In this document: positions 1 to 11,435 of the stretch, one piece after another | Layout: each line of letters starts with the position of its first letter | How positions within the stretch are numbered: position 1 is the stretch's first letter | Assembly (NCBI RefSeq): GCF_040958095.1 | Contig: NC_091181.1 | Location: 30,840,029 to 30,904,028, forward strand | DNA from: Procambarus clarkii | Taxonomy: Eukaryota > Arthropoda > Malacostraca > Decapoda > Cambaridae | DNA length: 64,000 bases | Direction of reading: 5' to 3' | Notes under the pieces: generated by a model | What the model was told of the DNA's origin: nothing | Database searches by the model: none | Seen by the model: the letters and a program-made list of their open reading frames with translations, nothing else | Translations under genes and position numbers: made by a program

Positions 1-155
1 CCGGGCCTGGGCCTGGGGGAGTGGCCACCCTGGGCCTGGGGGAGTGGCCACCCTGGGCCTGGGGGAGTGGCCACCCTGGGCCTGGGGGAGTGGCCACCCC
101 GGGCCTGGGCCTGGGGGAGTGGCCACCCCGGGCCCGGGCCCGGGGAAGTCGTGCT
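1..155. repeat. GC-rich minisatellite at the window start
   Basis: Irregular units of GGGGGAGTGGCCACCCTGGG and CCTGGGCCTGG; continues to the left of the window. Confidence 0.8.
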
Positions 156-1028
156 GGATGTTTCCTTGAGATGTGCCGGAAGCTCTTTGTCAAGGTTGAG
201 ACGTCACAGCACTGGAATGTCTTGGAGACAAGTGGGTGTTACCAGTCAGGGGGCCAGATTCACGAAGCAGTTACGCAAGTACTTACGAACACGTACATCT
301 TTCCTCAATCTTTGACGGCTTTGGTTACATTTATTAAACAGTTTATAAGCTTGAAAACTTGCCAATCAACTGTTGTTATTGTTATAAACAGCCTCCAGGT
401 GCTCATTTACCGTTTAATAATTGTAAACAAAGCCGCCACAGATTGAGAAAAGATGTACAGGTTCGTAAGTGCTTGTGTAACTTCTTCGTGAGTCTAGCCC
501 ATGGTTAGTGGCAGGTTAGGGAAAGTCCAGCTTAATGTAGATTTAGGCGTTACGGAGAAAGCGACCATGGAGGCCGGTACGCCATAAAGAAGAGGACATT
601 GTACCAGAGGGTAGCCTGTACTGGGACGAATAGTAGTTAAGTCACCTACTATGACTTCATGATTTATCACCAACAAGTAACCAAATACGACAATTATCGC
701 CCTCATGCACCTGGTGTTCGGTAATGAATCTAATGTTACCTTAAGGTTTTGACTTATACTTCCCTTTATTAACTCGTCTTAGGCATTTATAACTTAACTA
801 GTTGCATAATCAACAAGTTAGATAAAATTAAACCATCAGCTGTAGTCTAAAGACATTCTCAAACTCTAGTCTTTAGAATATTTATGGCTGTTTACTCAAG
901 ACCTTCACGCTAGTATTTCCTGAACTTTTCCAATAATAACTGGTTTTCCTCGCGTTCTTTTGTCATACTACTTTCTACATTTTAAGTTTTATTCGGTGAT
1001 CACTCCACCTCGACTTCTGTGAATCTGT
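156..1028. other. No feature recognised
   Basis: Ordinary AT-leaning sequence, no convincing ORF or repeat family. Confidence 0.5.

Positions 1029-1122
<94 letters not shown>
1029..1122. repeat. (CA)n microsatellite
   Basis: About 47 CA units, uninterrupted. Confidence 0.95.
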
Positions 1123-1123
<1 letters not shown>

Positions 1124-1608
1124 CACTCATATTTCCTTTATTCAAGCTCTCTCCCTCGTCAGTTCGACTAAAGAAACGGTCGGTGATCTATTATAAATCT
1201 GTACATGACATATTGTATCGTGGCTTTCCCTCGCTTGGCTTCACTGGCAACGTCCAGCGTCTGGTCAGTGGCAGAGTTTGCACTCAGCTTCTTGCATGAG
1301 TTGCATCTTGTGCCTTGCATCTTGTGCCTTGCACCTTGTCTCTTGCTTCTTACTCAACTTCTTTACAATGTCTCAAGGGGTAACTATTGTCTCAGAAAGT
1401 GGTGTTGAATGGGCTGTTCTTAAAGCAAAAAGAAAACGGAGTTTACTCTATCGTCCAGCATTGCTGGTCAAGTTTTCTCTTGTGGCAACTGAAAGTCGCT
1501 TCCGGCCGCTCTTTGTCTCAGTAGTTCGGTCTACGCTGAAAATTCGGAAAGCTGAAAATTTCCCACCTGAAAACTGTCCTTTATAAGATGGTTTTTTATC
1601 TTTAAGTG

Positions 1609-1682
1609 CACTACGGGATCACCATAGACCGTGCTGCTTGGAACTTTTGCTCCGAGTGGCTGAGTCTAAAACAACAACTATG
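1609..1682 (+). repeat. AAC-tailed dispersed repeat (family A), copy 1
   Basis: CTACGGGATCACCATAGACC, GTGCTGCTTGGAACTTTTGC, CGAGTGGCTGAGTCTAAAAC, then AACAACAAC. Family A core: a hairpin (ACGGGCT caccat AGCCCGT), a second hairpin (GGAAC tttt GTTCC), then GTAGCTGAATCT and an (AAC)n tail. Confidence 0.6.
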
Positions 1683-1990
1683 TCTTCCCATAAAAAAAAC
1701 AAAATGAACGCACTCGTTCACCAGTGACCCAGCCACACACAACAGTTGTCTCGTATGTGCTCATCTACCAAAGGCTCGTGACGTCAGCCTATACGATAAC
1801 ATTTCAATATAGTTGCAGTATATCAAGCCGGGAACTGTGTAGTGTGCAGCGCAGGCGCCGCCGGCGTGAGCACACGCTGGGAGAAATGAATCAGTGAGTG
1901 ACCTCGACGATGCTCGCAAATTCTCACCATAGAGGCGCATCAGAACGTGTTAGAGCATCGTCGGCACGATATAATCAAGTTCATCGCCGC

Positions 1991-2059
1991 ACTGGGACCA
2001 CGGGCTACTCGTGCCCGTGCCACCTCTTGGCTGGCTTAATCTTCATCAATCAATCAATC
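1991..2059 (-). repeat. ATCA-tailed dispersed repeat (family B), copy 1
   Basis: Plus strand: CCACGGGCTACTCGTGCCCG, TGCCACCTCTTGGCTGGCTT, AATCTTCATCAATCAATCAA. Its ACGGGCT...GCCCGT hairpin and ..GGCTTAATCT.. block mirror the core of family A. Confidence 0.6.
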
Positions 2060-2449
2060 GCACTAGCAAGTGTCACGGACTTACGGTTCAATGTTCCCCG
2101 GAAGCTGCATCGTCAACACACTTCAAGCCTAACTCAACACACTTCAAGCCTAACTCGTGTCCAAGCCACAGCTAAAGCTGATTCCCAGTCACAACCCATA
2201 GTGTAAAACGCACCAGTGGAAAGGTGCTACACGTAAGGAAAAGGCACTAATTACAGTAAGAGAGATAATGTACATAAAGGTTAGAGAAATGTACACACAC
2301 ATTAAGAAAAAGATGAATGTACACACAATGGAAGGGAAATAGATACAACAGGATAAGGTTAAATATCCACACAAGGGATTTTTTTTCGTTCCATATAGGT
2401 GAGTACACAGAAGAAGGGTTAGAGTAGACATACCTCTCAATTTACACAC

Positions 2450-2575
2450 AGAAATCACAATAGCGTGATGCATCAAATGAATAAACTACAAGGGCCGTGA
2501 CGAGGATTCGAACCTACGTCTGAGACCTCACACTTAAGGCATGTTTACTCTTCCACCATATCATGATGGGGTTTT
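2450..2575 (-). mobile_element. tRNA-derived SINE (GGTTCGAATCC family)
   Basis: Plus strand reads GTGACGAGGATTCGAACCTA then CGTCTGAGACCTCAC, complement of the same B-box region as the 29-kb copies, preceded by the shared tail CACAATAGCGTGATGCATCA. Confidence 0.55.
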
Positions 2576-3595
2576 ATTAGTCTCACAGACCCTCCAGCCC
2601 AGAGCCTAGTGGTCCAAGTACCTTTTAAGGGTTTGTTTTAGCAGTTGTTCAGTCAATATATTTTTTGTTTAGACTTTCAAGTACTCTCAACCATTTTCTT
2701 TCCATCTGTGTTTTAATAATTCGGGGAAGATGAACGGTAGACGACCTGCCGCAGCCTCGCCCGGTGTGAATGAGCCCACTACCCTCGAAACGCAAACCGA
2801 AACTGTCACTATTTCCCGCTTGTTACAACTTGTAATAAAGTTGTTACATCTTGGCTTAACGTGTTTATGACGTATTAGAACGTTGTTACAACTTGCTATA
2901 TTGGTTGTTATAACTGGTTAGCAGGTGTTAAAACTTGTTCGAACGTTGTACCAACGTCGTAGTTTCGGTGTGTGTTTGGTGGGTAAACACCTCACGCTTT
3001 CTCCAGCCCGTCCTCCAAACAAAGATCCAAAAGTGATTCCATGCACCCGCCAAACCCCCTGTTTATGAATGAAAAGCGGTTTACACACGACTCAACTGCT
3101 GACGTTCGAACATATCCGGAACAAGTACTTCACTGACGAATTTTGTTCGAACCACAACGCTATAAATGCTTCACCCACGTACTACAAATACAAATAATCG
3201 CCAACAGAACCTAAACACCTAACCTAACCTATGCCTATTTATACACAATATGCTAATATATTATAATATTAATTTATACTTGAGAAAATTCCCGTTTTGA
3301 ATGAACAGCATGTTAAAATATATGAATGCGTCTGTGGGGTTGACCGCTGAATGTAATGGACTTGAGTCGAGGACGGGTTGCTTTCTCTTGCTGTGCATAT
3401 TCAGATACATTAAAACCAACGAATGTTTCATATGAATACTTACGGAACCTCTGAATTAAAACTTTTAAAAATTCCGTAAGTCCACATCAATAAACCCGAA
3501 TGTACTGTGGAGCGAGTTTCGGAGCGGGAAAAATTACTGGTAACCTCCCCTGGTGGTCCTGCACGAGGCTACCTTACGCTAGGTGGGTGAAACTA
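2576..3595. other. No gene recognised
   Basis: 2820-2960 holds loose repeats of GTTACAACTTGT/GTTGTTA type; the rest shows nothing I can name. Confidence 0.5.
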
Positions 3596-3605
3596 TGACA
3601 GATGC

Positions 3606-3659
3606 AGGCGAGGCGTCACAATAACGTGGCTGAAGTATGTTGACCAAACCCTTCACTTT
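3606..3659. mobile_element. Short copy of the GTCACAATAACGTGGCT foldback family
   Basis: TGACAGATGC occurs at 3596-3605 and 3660-3669, bracketing only about 54 bp with the left end of the family (GTCACAATAACGTGGCTGAA and GTATGTTGACCA). The right inverted arm is missing. The exact duplication edge is ambiguous because the element itself seems to start with GCAGGCG. Confidence 0.5.
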
Positions 3660-3818
3660 TGACAGATGCTGCAGGCAGCACCCTGGAATGTTGCGTATGA
3701 GAGAAATGTATGTAGATAAGAGAACAAATGTCGGTAGTCAGTACATTAGATGACCGACAATTGGAAAGGCGGAGTTCAAGAGCTACCCTAAAACAACCCC
3801 AGACGTTTCCACTGAGGA

Positions 3819-3893
3819 TTACGGGCTCACCATAGCCCGTGCTACATGGATACTTCGTTCTAAGTAGCTAAATCTAAAACAACAACAACAATC
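3819..3893 (+). repeat. Family A repeat, copy 2
   Basis: Perfect first hairpin ACGGGCTCACCATAGCCCGT and an AACAACAACAACA tail. Confidence 0.6.
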
Positions 3894-4148
3894 CACTGAG
3901 GAACTGATGACACCACCACCCCGAGACGCGAACCCTCGGACAATCAGAGCAGCAGCTGGCGTCTCCGCGCCATTATAAAGTATCAGAGCGTGGTGTGAGC
4001 GGCCTCTTCTCTCCCCAACACTATAAAACATTCTACAATTCTTTTTAAATAGAGGAATGTAGGACGTGTCAACCCACGGTGTTTTATACATCTTGAAACA
4101 TACAACTTTAGTATATTCCCAGCAACATTTATAGTAGTAATCTAACTG

Positions 4149-4248
4149 ATCTGAATTAATAATTAACCTGAATTAATAATTAACCTGAATTAATAATTAA
4201 CCTGAATTAATAATTAACCTGAATTAATAATTAGTCTGAATTAATGCA
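4149..4248. repeat. 17-bp AT-rich minisatellite
   Basis: About six units of CTGAATTAATAATTAAC. Confidence 0.85.
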
Positions 4249-4630
4249 GCCTAAATAAGGCAATCTAAATAATGAGAATCTCTCCTAGAAAACAGAACTC
4301 AGCATAAACAAAATACAATTTAAACTAACATATCCTAATCTGAAATAACAGTTAGGCTTAACCACAGGAAGGTCCAGTCATGGTCCAGCGGTGAGTGGAA
4401 CGTGGGTAATGTGGGTCACAACTATGTAGCGCTCCCCGCTACACAAACATCACTTTGGGAACACCAGTAAGCCGCTACGTAGCGCTCCCCGCTAGACCGG
4501 CAACACTGGGAACACAAGGACATGAAGCACTCGACATGCGACTATTTTCGTGTGTTTACAATTCATGTTCTGCAACATTTGGTCACTATTTGGCACGGGA
4601 GACATCTCCCGTCACGCAGGGTGCAGTCGC

Positions 4631-4749
4631 GCCTCTACAGATCTCCAGTATCATCTCTTGATACTGGTAATGGCTCAAAAGGGCCACCACTTACGGGCTA
4701 TTCATGCCCGTGCTACCTCTTGGGTGGCTTAATCTTTATCAATCAATCA
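4631..4749 (-). repeat. Family B repeat, copy 2 (longest)
   Basis: Includes an upstream hairpin (CAGTATCATCTCTTGATACTG), GGCTCAAAAGGGCCACCACT, the core TTACGGGCTATTCATGCCCG and the ATCAATCAATCA end. Confidence 0.6.
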
Positions 4750-4804
4750 TGTTCTGCCCTGGTCTACCTTGTAATTAAACCGTACGCCTTCAGATTTGGA
4801 ATTT

Positions 4805-5100
4805 ACCTGGATGGGGTTCTTGAAGTGCTACTCCCCAAGCTAGGCTCGTAGCCAGACATAACTCTAGAGAACTTGTCCAACAGGTTGTTGCTTGGAGCGG
4901 CCCGTAGGCCCACATATCCACTACAGCCCGGTTGGTCCGATACTTCAAGAAAAAACTGGCCAGGTTTCTGCAAGCAGACTTCTACTTTTGTTCTGGAAAT
5001 ATTTCTTATACTTGCTGGGATGGTATTGAACAGCCCGTGAACCTCTGATGTTCAGAGTGTTCTCTGATTGTGCCTATGGTACCTCTACTGTTCAATGGTT
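4805..5100 (-). repeat. Non-LTR retrotransposon 3' region, minus strand
   Basis: Contains the block GGTTGTTGCTTGGAGCGGCC, CGTAGGCCCACATATCCACT, ACAGCCCGGTTGGTCCGATA shared with 8536-8660 and 10842-10995. In reverse it resembles the poorly conserved polyprotein end common in decapod CR1-like elements (QPGCGGYVGLRAAPS-type). Confidence 0.5.
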
Positions 5101-5131
5101 CAATTCTGCATTTCCTTCCATATATGTTATT

Positions 5132-5223
5132 CTAGTATGTTGTTATTTTACTGTGTACATTTGAGACCTGGCCCTCCAGTATCTTCTAAGTATATATATA
5201 TATATATATATATACTTAGGGAA

Positions 5224-5317
<94 letters not shown>

Positions 5318-5362
5318 CTAGAGCCAGGTCCCAAATTTGCATAGTAAAATAACAACATACTG
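5132..5362. repeat. Inverted repeat with a (TA)n core
   Basis: Left arm 5132-5187 (CTAGTATGTTGTTATTTTAC, then GAGACCTGGCCCTCCAGTAT) matches the complement of 5312-5362 (AAAATACTAGAGCCAGGTCC, AGTAAAATAACAACATACTG). TA runs fill 5190-5312, split once by TACTTAGGGAAGTA. Confidence 0.7.
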
Positions 5363-5569
5363 GAAACCGCACAAATATTTTATCATTGTGGTGAATTACA
5401 GCGCTTTTCTAACAAAACTGAAAATATATAAGACAGGTGTGTTTCATGCTAGATGTTCTTTATTGCAACATCAGAATAGCTAGGCAACTTAAGAACCCGT
5501 TGGAGTAGTCTTTAACTGCCTCCACAACACACACACACACACACACACACACAAGAACAGACTAACGTC

Positions 5570-6045
5570 AGAACAGCGTTCAGGAACCTGTGTAAGGAAT
5601 CATTCAGAATCTTGTACACCACATATGTAAGACCAATCCTGGAGTATGCGGCCCTAGCATGGAGCCCGTACCTTATCAAGCACAAGACGAAGCTGGAAAA
5701 AGTTCAAAAGTATGCCACTAGACTAGTCCCAGAACTAAGAGGCATGAGTTACAAGGAAAGGCTGCGGGAAATGCACCTTACGACACTGGAAGACAGAAGC
5801 TGGAACCACAGGGACGTTAGATGGAACTTTTTCAGTGTCAGTAGTTAACAGGTGGAATGCATTAGGCAGTGACGTGGTGGAGGCTGACACCATACACAGA
5901 TTCAAGTGTAGATATGATAGAGCTCAGTAGGCTCAGGAATCTGTACACCAGTTGATTGACAGTTGAGAGGCGGGACCAAAGAGCCAAAGCTCAACCCCCG
6001 CAAGCACAAAAAAGGCGAGTACAAATAGGTGAGTACACACACACC
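5570..6045 (+). pseudogene. Non-LTR retrotransposon C-terminal reverse transcriptase fragment and 3' end
   Basis: The frame at 5612-5848 reads YTTYVRPILEYAALAWSPYL, then KLEKVQKYATRLVPELRGMS and YKERLREMHLTTLEDR, the thumb/connection region found after the catalytic core in many non-LTR reverse transcriptases. A frameshift follows; 5830-5925 continues as VVNRWNALGSDVVEADTIHRFK. The rest to about 6045 is the element's 3' tail. 5'-truncated, not functional. Confidence 0.75.
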
Positions 6046-6651
6046 AGAAAAACAGCAACTCTTAAACCTTTCACACAAGTCAAGAAACTGCATCACCACA
6101 AAATAAACAGCTAACTAGTAGTTACAAGAATGCTTGCGAGCGCCAGCTCTCTCTCTCTTTCTCTAGCTCTCTCTCTCTTGCAAGGCTCGCTGGCTCTCTC
6201 ACAACAGAGAAACAAAATAGTGTAAATATGAATTTTGGAACAGAGCATGATGCCCGTTCACTGTACTTGTATACAAACGCACATCATCATCATAATATAT
6301 CAATCCCCCCAAAAAACTGCTAGCACACACCTAAACAATGGAGACCTAACACGATTTGGAGTGCGTCCACCATCCTGGCTGGCTTTAAGAGCAAAAAAAA
6401 CTTACCTGTCAACTTACTTGCCTCCTTCAGGCTCTGAGCAAGCTACTAGCCCACCCCCCACTCCCTGTCTTTGCCCCAAGAGCCCTCCCCACTTCCCTCA
6501 GCAAGTAGACCCTCCGCCCCACCTCACAGCTCATGCCATTCATGTGAGAGAATCTCCGGAATACCTTTATGGGGCTCTGGGAGTTGTTGGTCTCCCCGTG
6601 GCTGAGGAGACCTCGCTCCGTGCCTGGCCTCGGAGACCTCGGAGGAGCCTT

Positions 6652-6772
6652 TGATTGATTGATGAAGATTAAGCCACCCAAAAGGTGGCACGGGCATGAA
6701 TAGCCCGTAAATGGTGGCCCTTTTGAGCCATTACCAGTACCAAGAGCTGATACTGGAGATCTGTGGAGGGGA
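6652..6772 (+). repeat. Family B repeat, copy 3
   Basis: TTGATTGATTGATGAAGATT, AAGCCACCCAAAAGGTGGCA, CGGGCATGAATAGCCCGTAA, through TACTGGAGATCTGTGGAGG. Confidence 0.6.
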
Positions 6773-6854
6773 GAAGCCTTTTTAGAACAAGCAGATAAAT
6801 ATGAGCTGCCTCGTATGGGGACTATAGGCCTTCTGCAGTTTCCTTAATTAATGA

Positions 6855-6942
6855 TCTTCAAGTTCAAGTAGGTTTATTGAGACAAGATAGAAATACATCT
6901 CAAAGGTATAGAGTAGCTTAGGCTATTTCTACCCCCCCTGTA
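6855..6942 (+). repeat. Dispersed repeat family C, copy 1
   Basis: TTCAAGTAGGTTTATTGAGA, then ATACATCTCAAAGGTATAGA, GTAGCTTAGGCTATTTCTAC, C-run. Confidence 0.55.
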
Positions 6943-7370
6943 TTAATGATCTTACTCTCCTAAAAGAGACGGATTCCTCCCCGCCTTTGGGTGCCCTTGA
7001 CCTCAGGGATACCAACCTGCCTCATTGTCACCAAGCAGCCCCCCTGCATTCTGATGGCATTAAGATTCACGCCATCTGCTATTCTCGCCCGTAAAGTTTT
7101 AAGTTAGCGGAGGGCAACGAAACTTAGCACTAGCTAGTGGAAAAAATAAGCGTATACCTGTATCATACTGAAATGCAAGTAGAATAATACTCGATTCAGA
7201 GGAACACCAACACGTCCTGGAGTCCCCAGGTGGGCAAAAGGACCTTATCCTGCACGTGATGTAATATACATTCTCGTCCAGCCTCAACACCATGGTTCAG
7301 GAATTTCAACGAGGCCGCACCTACCCATCCCAGGCCAGCACCCACCTGACTGCCAGACCAACTGACCTTC

Positions 7371-7478
7371 TTGTTGTTGTTGTTGTTGATTTAGATTCAG
7401 CTACTCGGAACAAAAGTTGCGAGTAGCACGGGCTATGGTGAGCCCATAGTGGACTTACCTGGCACAGGAGCGGGGCTG
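7371..7478 (-). repeat. Family A repeat, copy 3 (inverted)
   Basis: Starts with a (TTG)n run, the complement of the AAC tail, then GATTCAGCTACTCGGAACAA, and ends with the longer 5' part GGACTTACCTGGCACAGGAG seen in only some copies. Confidence 0.6.
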
Positions 7479-7704
7479 TAATTGGCCAACTGACAGACCA
7501 TTCTCGATTATCTACACCATTTTCAGTGTAATGTTCCCCATCTGTCTAACCAAGATGCTTGTTACCCTGTATTCATTCACTGTTGTGATGTGACAATTGC
7601 CAATCTCGACGTTATAGCTACCGGCAAAGGATACCTGATCAACCAGGCTGTGACTCATCGTCAGGCTGCGAGCAGCCGCGTCCAACAGCCTGGTTGATCA
7701 GTCC

Positions 7705-7790
7705 AGCAACCAGGAGGCCTGGTCGACGACCGGGCCGCGGGGGCACTAAGCCCCGGAAGCACCTCAAGGTAAGGTAAGGTAAGGTAACCG
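7705..7790 (+). repeat. Tail fragment of the Thr-like SINE
   Basis: GGAGGCCTGGTCGACGACCG then GGCCGCGGGGGCACTAAGCC matches the 3' tail of the SINE at 19768-20012, followed by a short AAGGT array. Head and body are absent. Confidence 0.55.
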
Positions 7791-8398
7791 GTGCGCGTCA
7801 TAACTCTCACCTGACGCTGTCGCCACGTGTGTAATGTTTACATACAACACGTGGCGGCGTGAGGTCACGTGCGAGGGTTCTACAGGCCAGTGCTGTTATC
7901 TTCACCGGGACTGGTGCTCTTGCTGGCCCCGGGCCCTCAATACCAGGAACTTGTGGTGTGGTTTTCCTCTTCCCCGTAACGAGTGTGGCCATTTTTCGCA
8001 GAAATGGCGGTGCTGGCGAGTAGTGGTACCTCTCCCTGCAACCCAGTAGTGCTGGTTGGTATCGGAGGAGTGCTTGACAACCCTGTCGCTACCTTATGAC
8101 CTCTTGGTTCCTCTCTAAAGGGGACACACAATTATAAGTTGACACCAGCCACTCGTCCTGCTACATGCGAAGAACTTGCACATGCAACCCAGTGGGTCCG
8201 GAGCCTCACTAAATAAATGAGCAGGTTCTGCAAGTTACAACTTGAAAGATCACTGAATACACATGTGGGGGGGAAGAGGGTCACCACATGCCACTGTTGA
8301 GCTGGGCTCCATGGGCCTCTTGGGCTGATTGATTCTATCATGACTCGTGTCCGCCCCGACACCTTGGTTAGTGCCCGCCAAAAACCCCTAATAGTTAT

Positions 8399-8484
8399 CT
8401 ACGGGCTCACCATAGCTTGTGCTACTTGGAATTGATTGTTCATAGTAGCGAATCTTTAACAACAACAACAACAACAACAACCCT
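8399..8484 (+). repeat. Family A repeat, copy 4
   Basis: ACGGGCTCACCATAGCTTGT, a diverged middle, GTAGCGAATCTTTAACAACA and seven AAC units. Confidence 0.55.
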
Positions 8485-8519
8485 AATAGTTTTAGTGGCA
8501 TAATATTTGTATTTTGTAT

Positions 8520-8700
8520 GCCGGGAGTACACCTGCAATGGGTTCTGGGAGTTCCTCTTCTGGGGCATGACTTGTGATAACTTGGTCCAACAGGTTGTTG
8601 GTTGAAGCGGCCCGCAGACCCACATATCCACTACAACGCGGCTAGTCCCAGCCCCCTTCTCTTGAATAATACATCGCATTTTGACGTATAATTTCCCTAA
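8520..8700 (-). repeat. Non-LTR retrotransposon 3' region, minus strand, copy 2
   Basis: GGGTTCTGGGAGTTCCTCTT, AACAGGTTGTTGGTTGAAGC, GGCCCGCAGACCCACATATC; same block as at 4.9 and 10.9 kb, more diverged. Confidence 0.5.
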
Positions 8701-9084
8701 GAAACAAAACGGGTGTACTAAAAATTGTAGCGGCTCGCGAAATTGACGGGATGTCCCGTTTTCTGTTGCTTGGTCCTCGGGTTGGTTAGGTTTAGGCAAT
8801 TTAGTACAAAAGGTAGTAAAAGAGACCAGAATAAAGCGTTTTGTAAATACTGTGAATGTGAAACACGAAGGAGTACAGTATTACACAGAGACAGGCACTC
8901 TTAAAACAGAAAATTACATAAATACGAATTTAGTACAGCAGATTTCAAAACTGACCAACTTTTTATAAAAGTAATTCTTATTGTGCGTTAAATTATTAAT
9001 ATTGTATTTTTCAGTTAAATTTGGTACTTTTTAGGTAATCATTTTGGTGCATTCGTTAAAATACTTTTGTCAAGCCTAGTTTAG

Positions 9085-9640
9085 TGAGGGTTTTAGGCTC
9101 TTGAGAACCGACTCCTCCTGGTCCGGAGCTACTTGCCCGAATTTGTCTTAATTGTTCCTTGAACACGTCCACTTTTGTCCAGGCAATTTTTCTTATGATT
9201 GATGGGAGGATATTGAATAGCGTAGACCTCTGATGTCCCTACAGTGTTCTCCGAGTGTAACTATGGCACCCTAGGGGGGGTAGAAATAGCCTAAGCTACT
9301 CTATCCCTTTGAGATGTATTTATTGCTTATCTCAATAAACATACTTGAATGGCACCCCTAACGGGTTTATTCTGAGTTTCCTAACATATCTTTCACTCCA
9401 GTCTGTTATGATTTTGCTGTGTGACTACGGCTTCCAGCGTCTTTGATGCTGATATATGATGCCTCTCCTGTCTCATATTTAAAGCTTTGAAACATTTCCA
9501 GTTGGTTAGGTGTAAAATCGGGTCTGAGTACCGTATGTAATTTCTGAAATAAGAGGGAATACAGAGCTCTCTCCTGCTTTGAAAGGGGGAATCGAGTATC
9601 AAACTCAAGGGGGAGAACCATAATTGTTTAAAATAGTAGA
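9085..9640 (-). pseudogene. Decayed non-LTR polyprotein C-terminus, interrupted by a family C repeat
   Basis: In reverse, 9250-9120 reads RSTLFNILPSIIRKIAWTKV then DVFKEQLRQI, the tail after the reverse transcriptase domain. 9640-9355 continues the same element (LRPDFTPNQLEMFQSFKYET in one frame). The family C repeat at 9270-9353 sits between the halves. Not functional. Confidence 0.45.
9270..9353 (-). repeat. Family C repeat, copy 2 (inverted)
   Basis: G-run then TAGAAATAGCCTAAGCTACT, CTATCCCTTTGAGATGTATT and CAATAAACATACTTGAA. It is inserted within the sequence annotated as retrotransposon 3' end on both sides. Confidence 0.55.
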
Positions 9641-9837
9641 AGCATTGTGGTACAATATTTGGGGATTTGGCGGTCGTAATCCCTCCCATCACGACTGTGA
9701 GGAAGTCGTCCTGGCAGGGAGTACAGCAGCAAGGTTCCCACCGCCTGTGTGACGCTCTCGAGGTCGGCACACCTCACCCACGCCCACCACCTCACACCAG
9801 CCACGCCCACATAAATACACACCAGCCACGCCAAGCC

Positions 9838-9937
9838 CCGCTCCTGTGCCAGGTAAGTCCACTACGGGCTCACCATAGCCCGTGCTACTTGGAACTTTTT
9901 TGTTCCCAGTGGCTGAATCTATAACAACAACAACCAC
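9838..9937 (+). repeat. Family A repeat, copy 5 (full length)
   Basis: Has the 5' part CTCCTGTGCCAGGTAAGTCC, the intact ACGGGCT...AGCCCGT hairpin and the AAC tail. It sits between two partial copies of a CACGCCCACC-rich sequence, as if inserted into a short local duplication. Confidence 0.6.
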
Positions 9938-9941
9938 GCCC

Positions 9942-10841
9942 ACCGCCTCACACCAGCCACGCCCACACAATACCAATACTCCAGGCTAATATCAGCTCTC
10001 TTACAAAGCTTAATATTTATTACCAACAAGTGGGATAATTTTAAAGAAACTCCGTCATGCGAAGGGTAACCTTCTACGCCTTGCAGCTGCATAGTATTTG
10101 TTTAATGTACAAGTCTTACATGCAACATCATGCACTTGGAGCTCATTATATCTAGTCGCAGTCGTAATTGTTTCTTCGCTGCCGGTAAATATCTTCAAGA
10201 TCCCAGCAACCTTGCTACCAATGTATCTTGGCGGTACTTAATTGATTATTGGCAACAAGTTTATGCTCTTAGCACTACTACTTAAACAATTGTAGTGAGC
10301 AGGATATTTCCTCGATCATAACCCTACCAGCTTGACACACGCCGGTTCCAGGCCTACCTCGACTACCTTGGGGGCCGCCTATTGCATGATCTAGGAGCAC
10401 AAAGGTATCAAAACGATACTCACGGTAATCTTCCTACCAGTTTTTTACCAACCAGATTACTACACTTTGTAGTAGAATGTCAGATGACGGCGGAGAGCTC
10501 TGACGCCTTCAGACAACCGTCATGGGTCTAATGACACGAGTCTAATGTATGACATTTGGGTCTGTTACGGGAGAGTTAATGTTGATCTGTAACATTTTGA
10601 TGAAAGACAGCGGGTGGTGGACACCTGCCACCCCGGACGCCACACACACACGTGGCAAGCAGCTGGGTGTGTAACAGGAGGGGAACCATCCTTGTGTGAC
10701 TAACCTTGTAGAGTGGGCTGGTCCGGAAGTCACAGATAATTAAGCAGCCAACTTTACCCACCGTCACAACCACGGTATCTTACCGGGCCAGCCTGTCATG
10801 CCCCCACAACCCCACCCACAATACACCCATCCACAACCTTG
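9942..10841. other. No feature recognised
   Basis: Mixed sequence; only short, family-less ORFs. Confidence 0.5.
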
Positions 10842-11005
10842 GTTGATACCTGGTTGATGGGGTTCTGGGAGTTCTACTCCCCAAGCCCGGCCCGAGGCCA
10901 GGCTTGACTTGTGAGAGTTTGGTCCACTAGGCTGTTGCTTGGAGCGGCCCGCAGGCCCACATACCCACCACAGCCCGGTTGGTCCGGCACTCCTTAGAGG
11001 ACCTT
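10842..11005 (-). repeat. Non-LTR retrotransposon 3' region, minus strand, copy 3
   Basis: TACCTGGTTGATGGGGTTCT, GGGAGTTCTACTCCCCAAGC, TGCTTGGAGCGGCCCGCAGG, CACAGCCCGGTTGGTCCGGC. The least diverged copy of this block in the window. Confidence 0.55.
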
Positions 11006-11435
11006 ACACAAATAATTTAGCTAATTGACGAAACAAAGTTCCTTACTCCATTAGCGCCTCGGGACCCGGATGCTTCTAGCTCAGCGAATAATGTTGACGT
11101 GAACAAAACATTTGACCTGAAGTCAGCAGAGTGCTTAAACTGTCACTAGTGCGGAACACTATAAGGAGGAGTGCTGCTCGTGTCCCGGACTCCTCCCGGG
11201 GCTAATATAACATATCCGCTGTGACTGAGGGACTTTACTCCTTGGTCACTCGTGCTTATTATCCCTGTGAACACACGTTGGAGGTCACCTGCTGGTAGAG
11301 GAGGAGGGGGGTCGAACCTCATTCCTGGTGGAGGGAGTCGACCCAGGCTCCTGATGGGCTAACTACCTACCTTGTGGCTACCATTAGTTCCGTGGATCAA
11401 CGTCCCACCTTCACGGTCTCCGATAAGGCCTTCTG

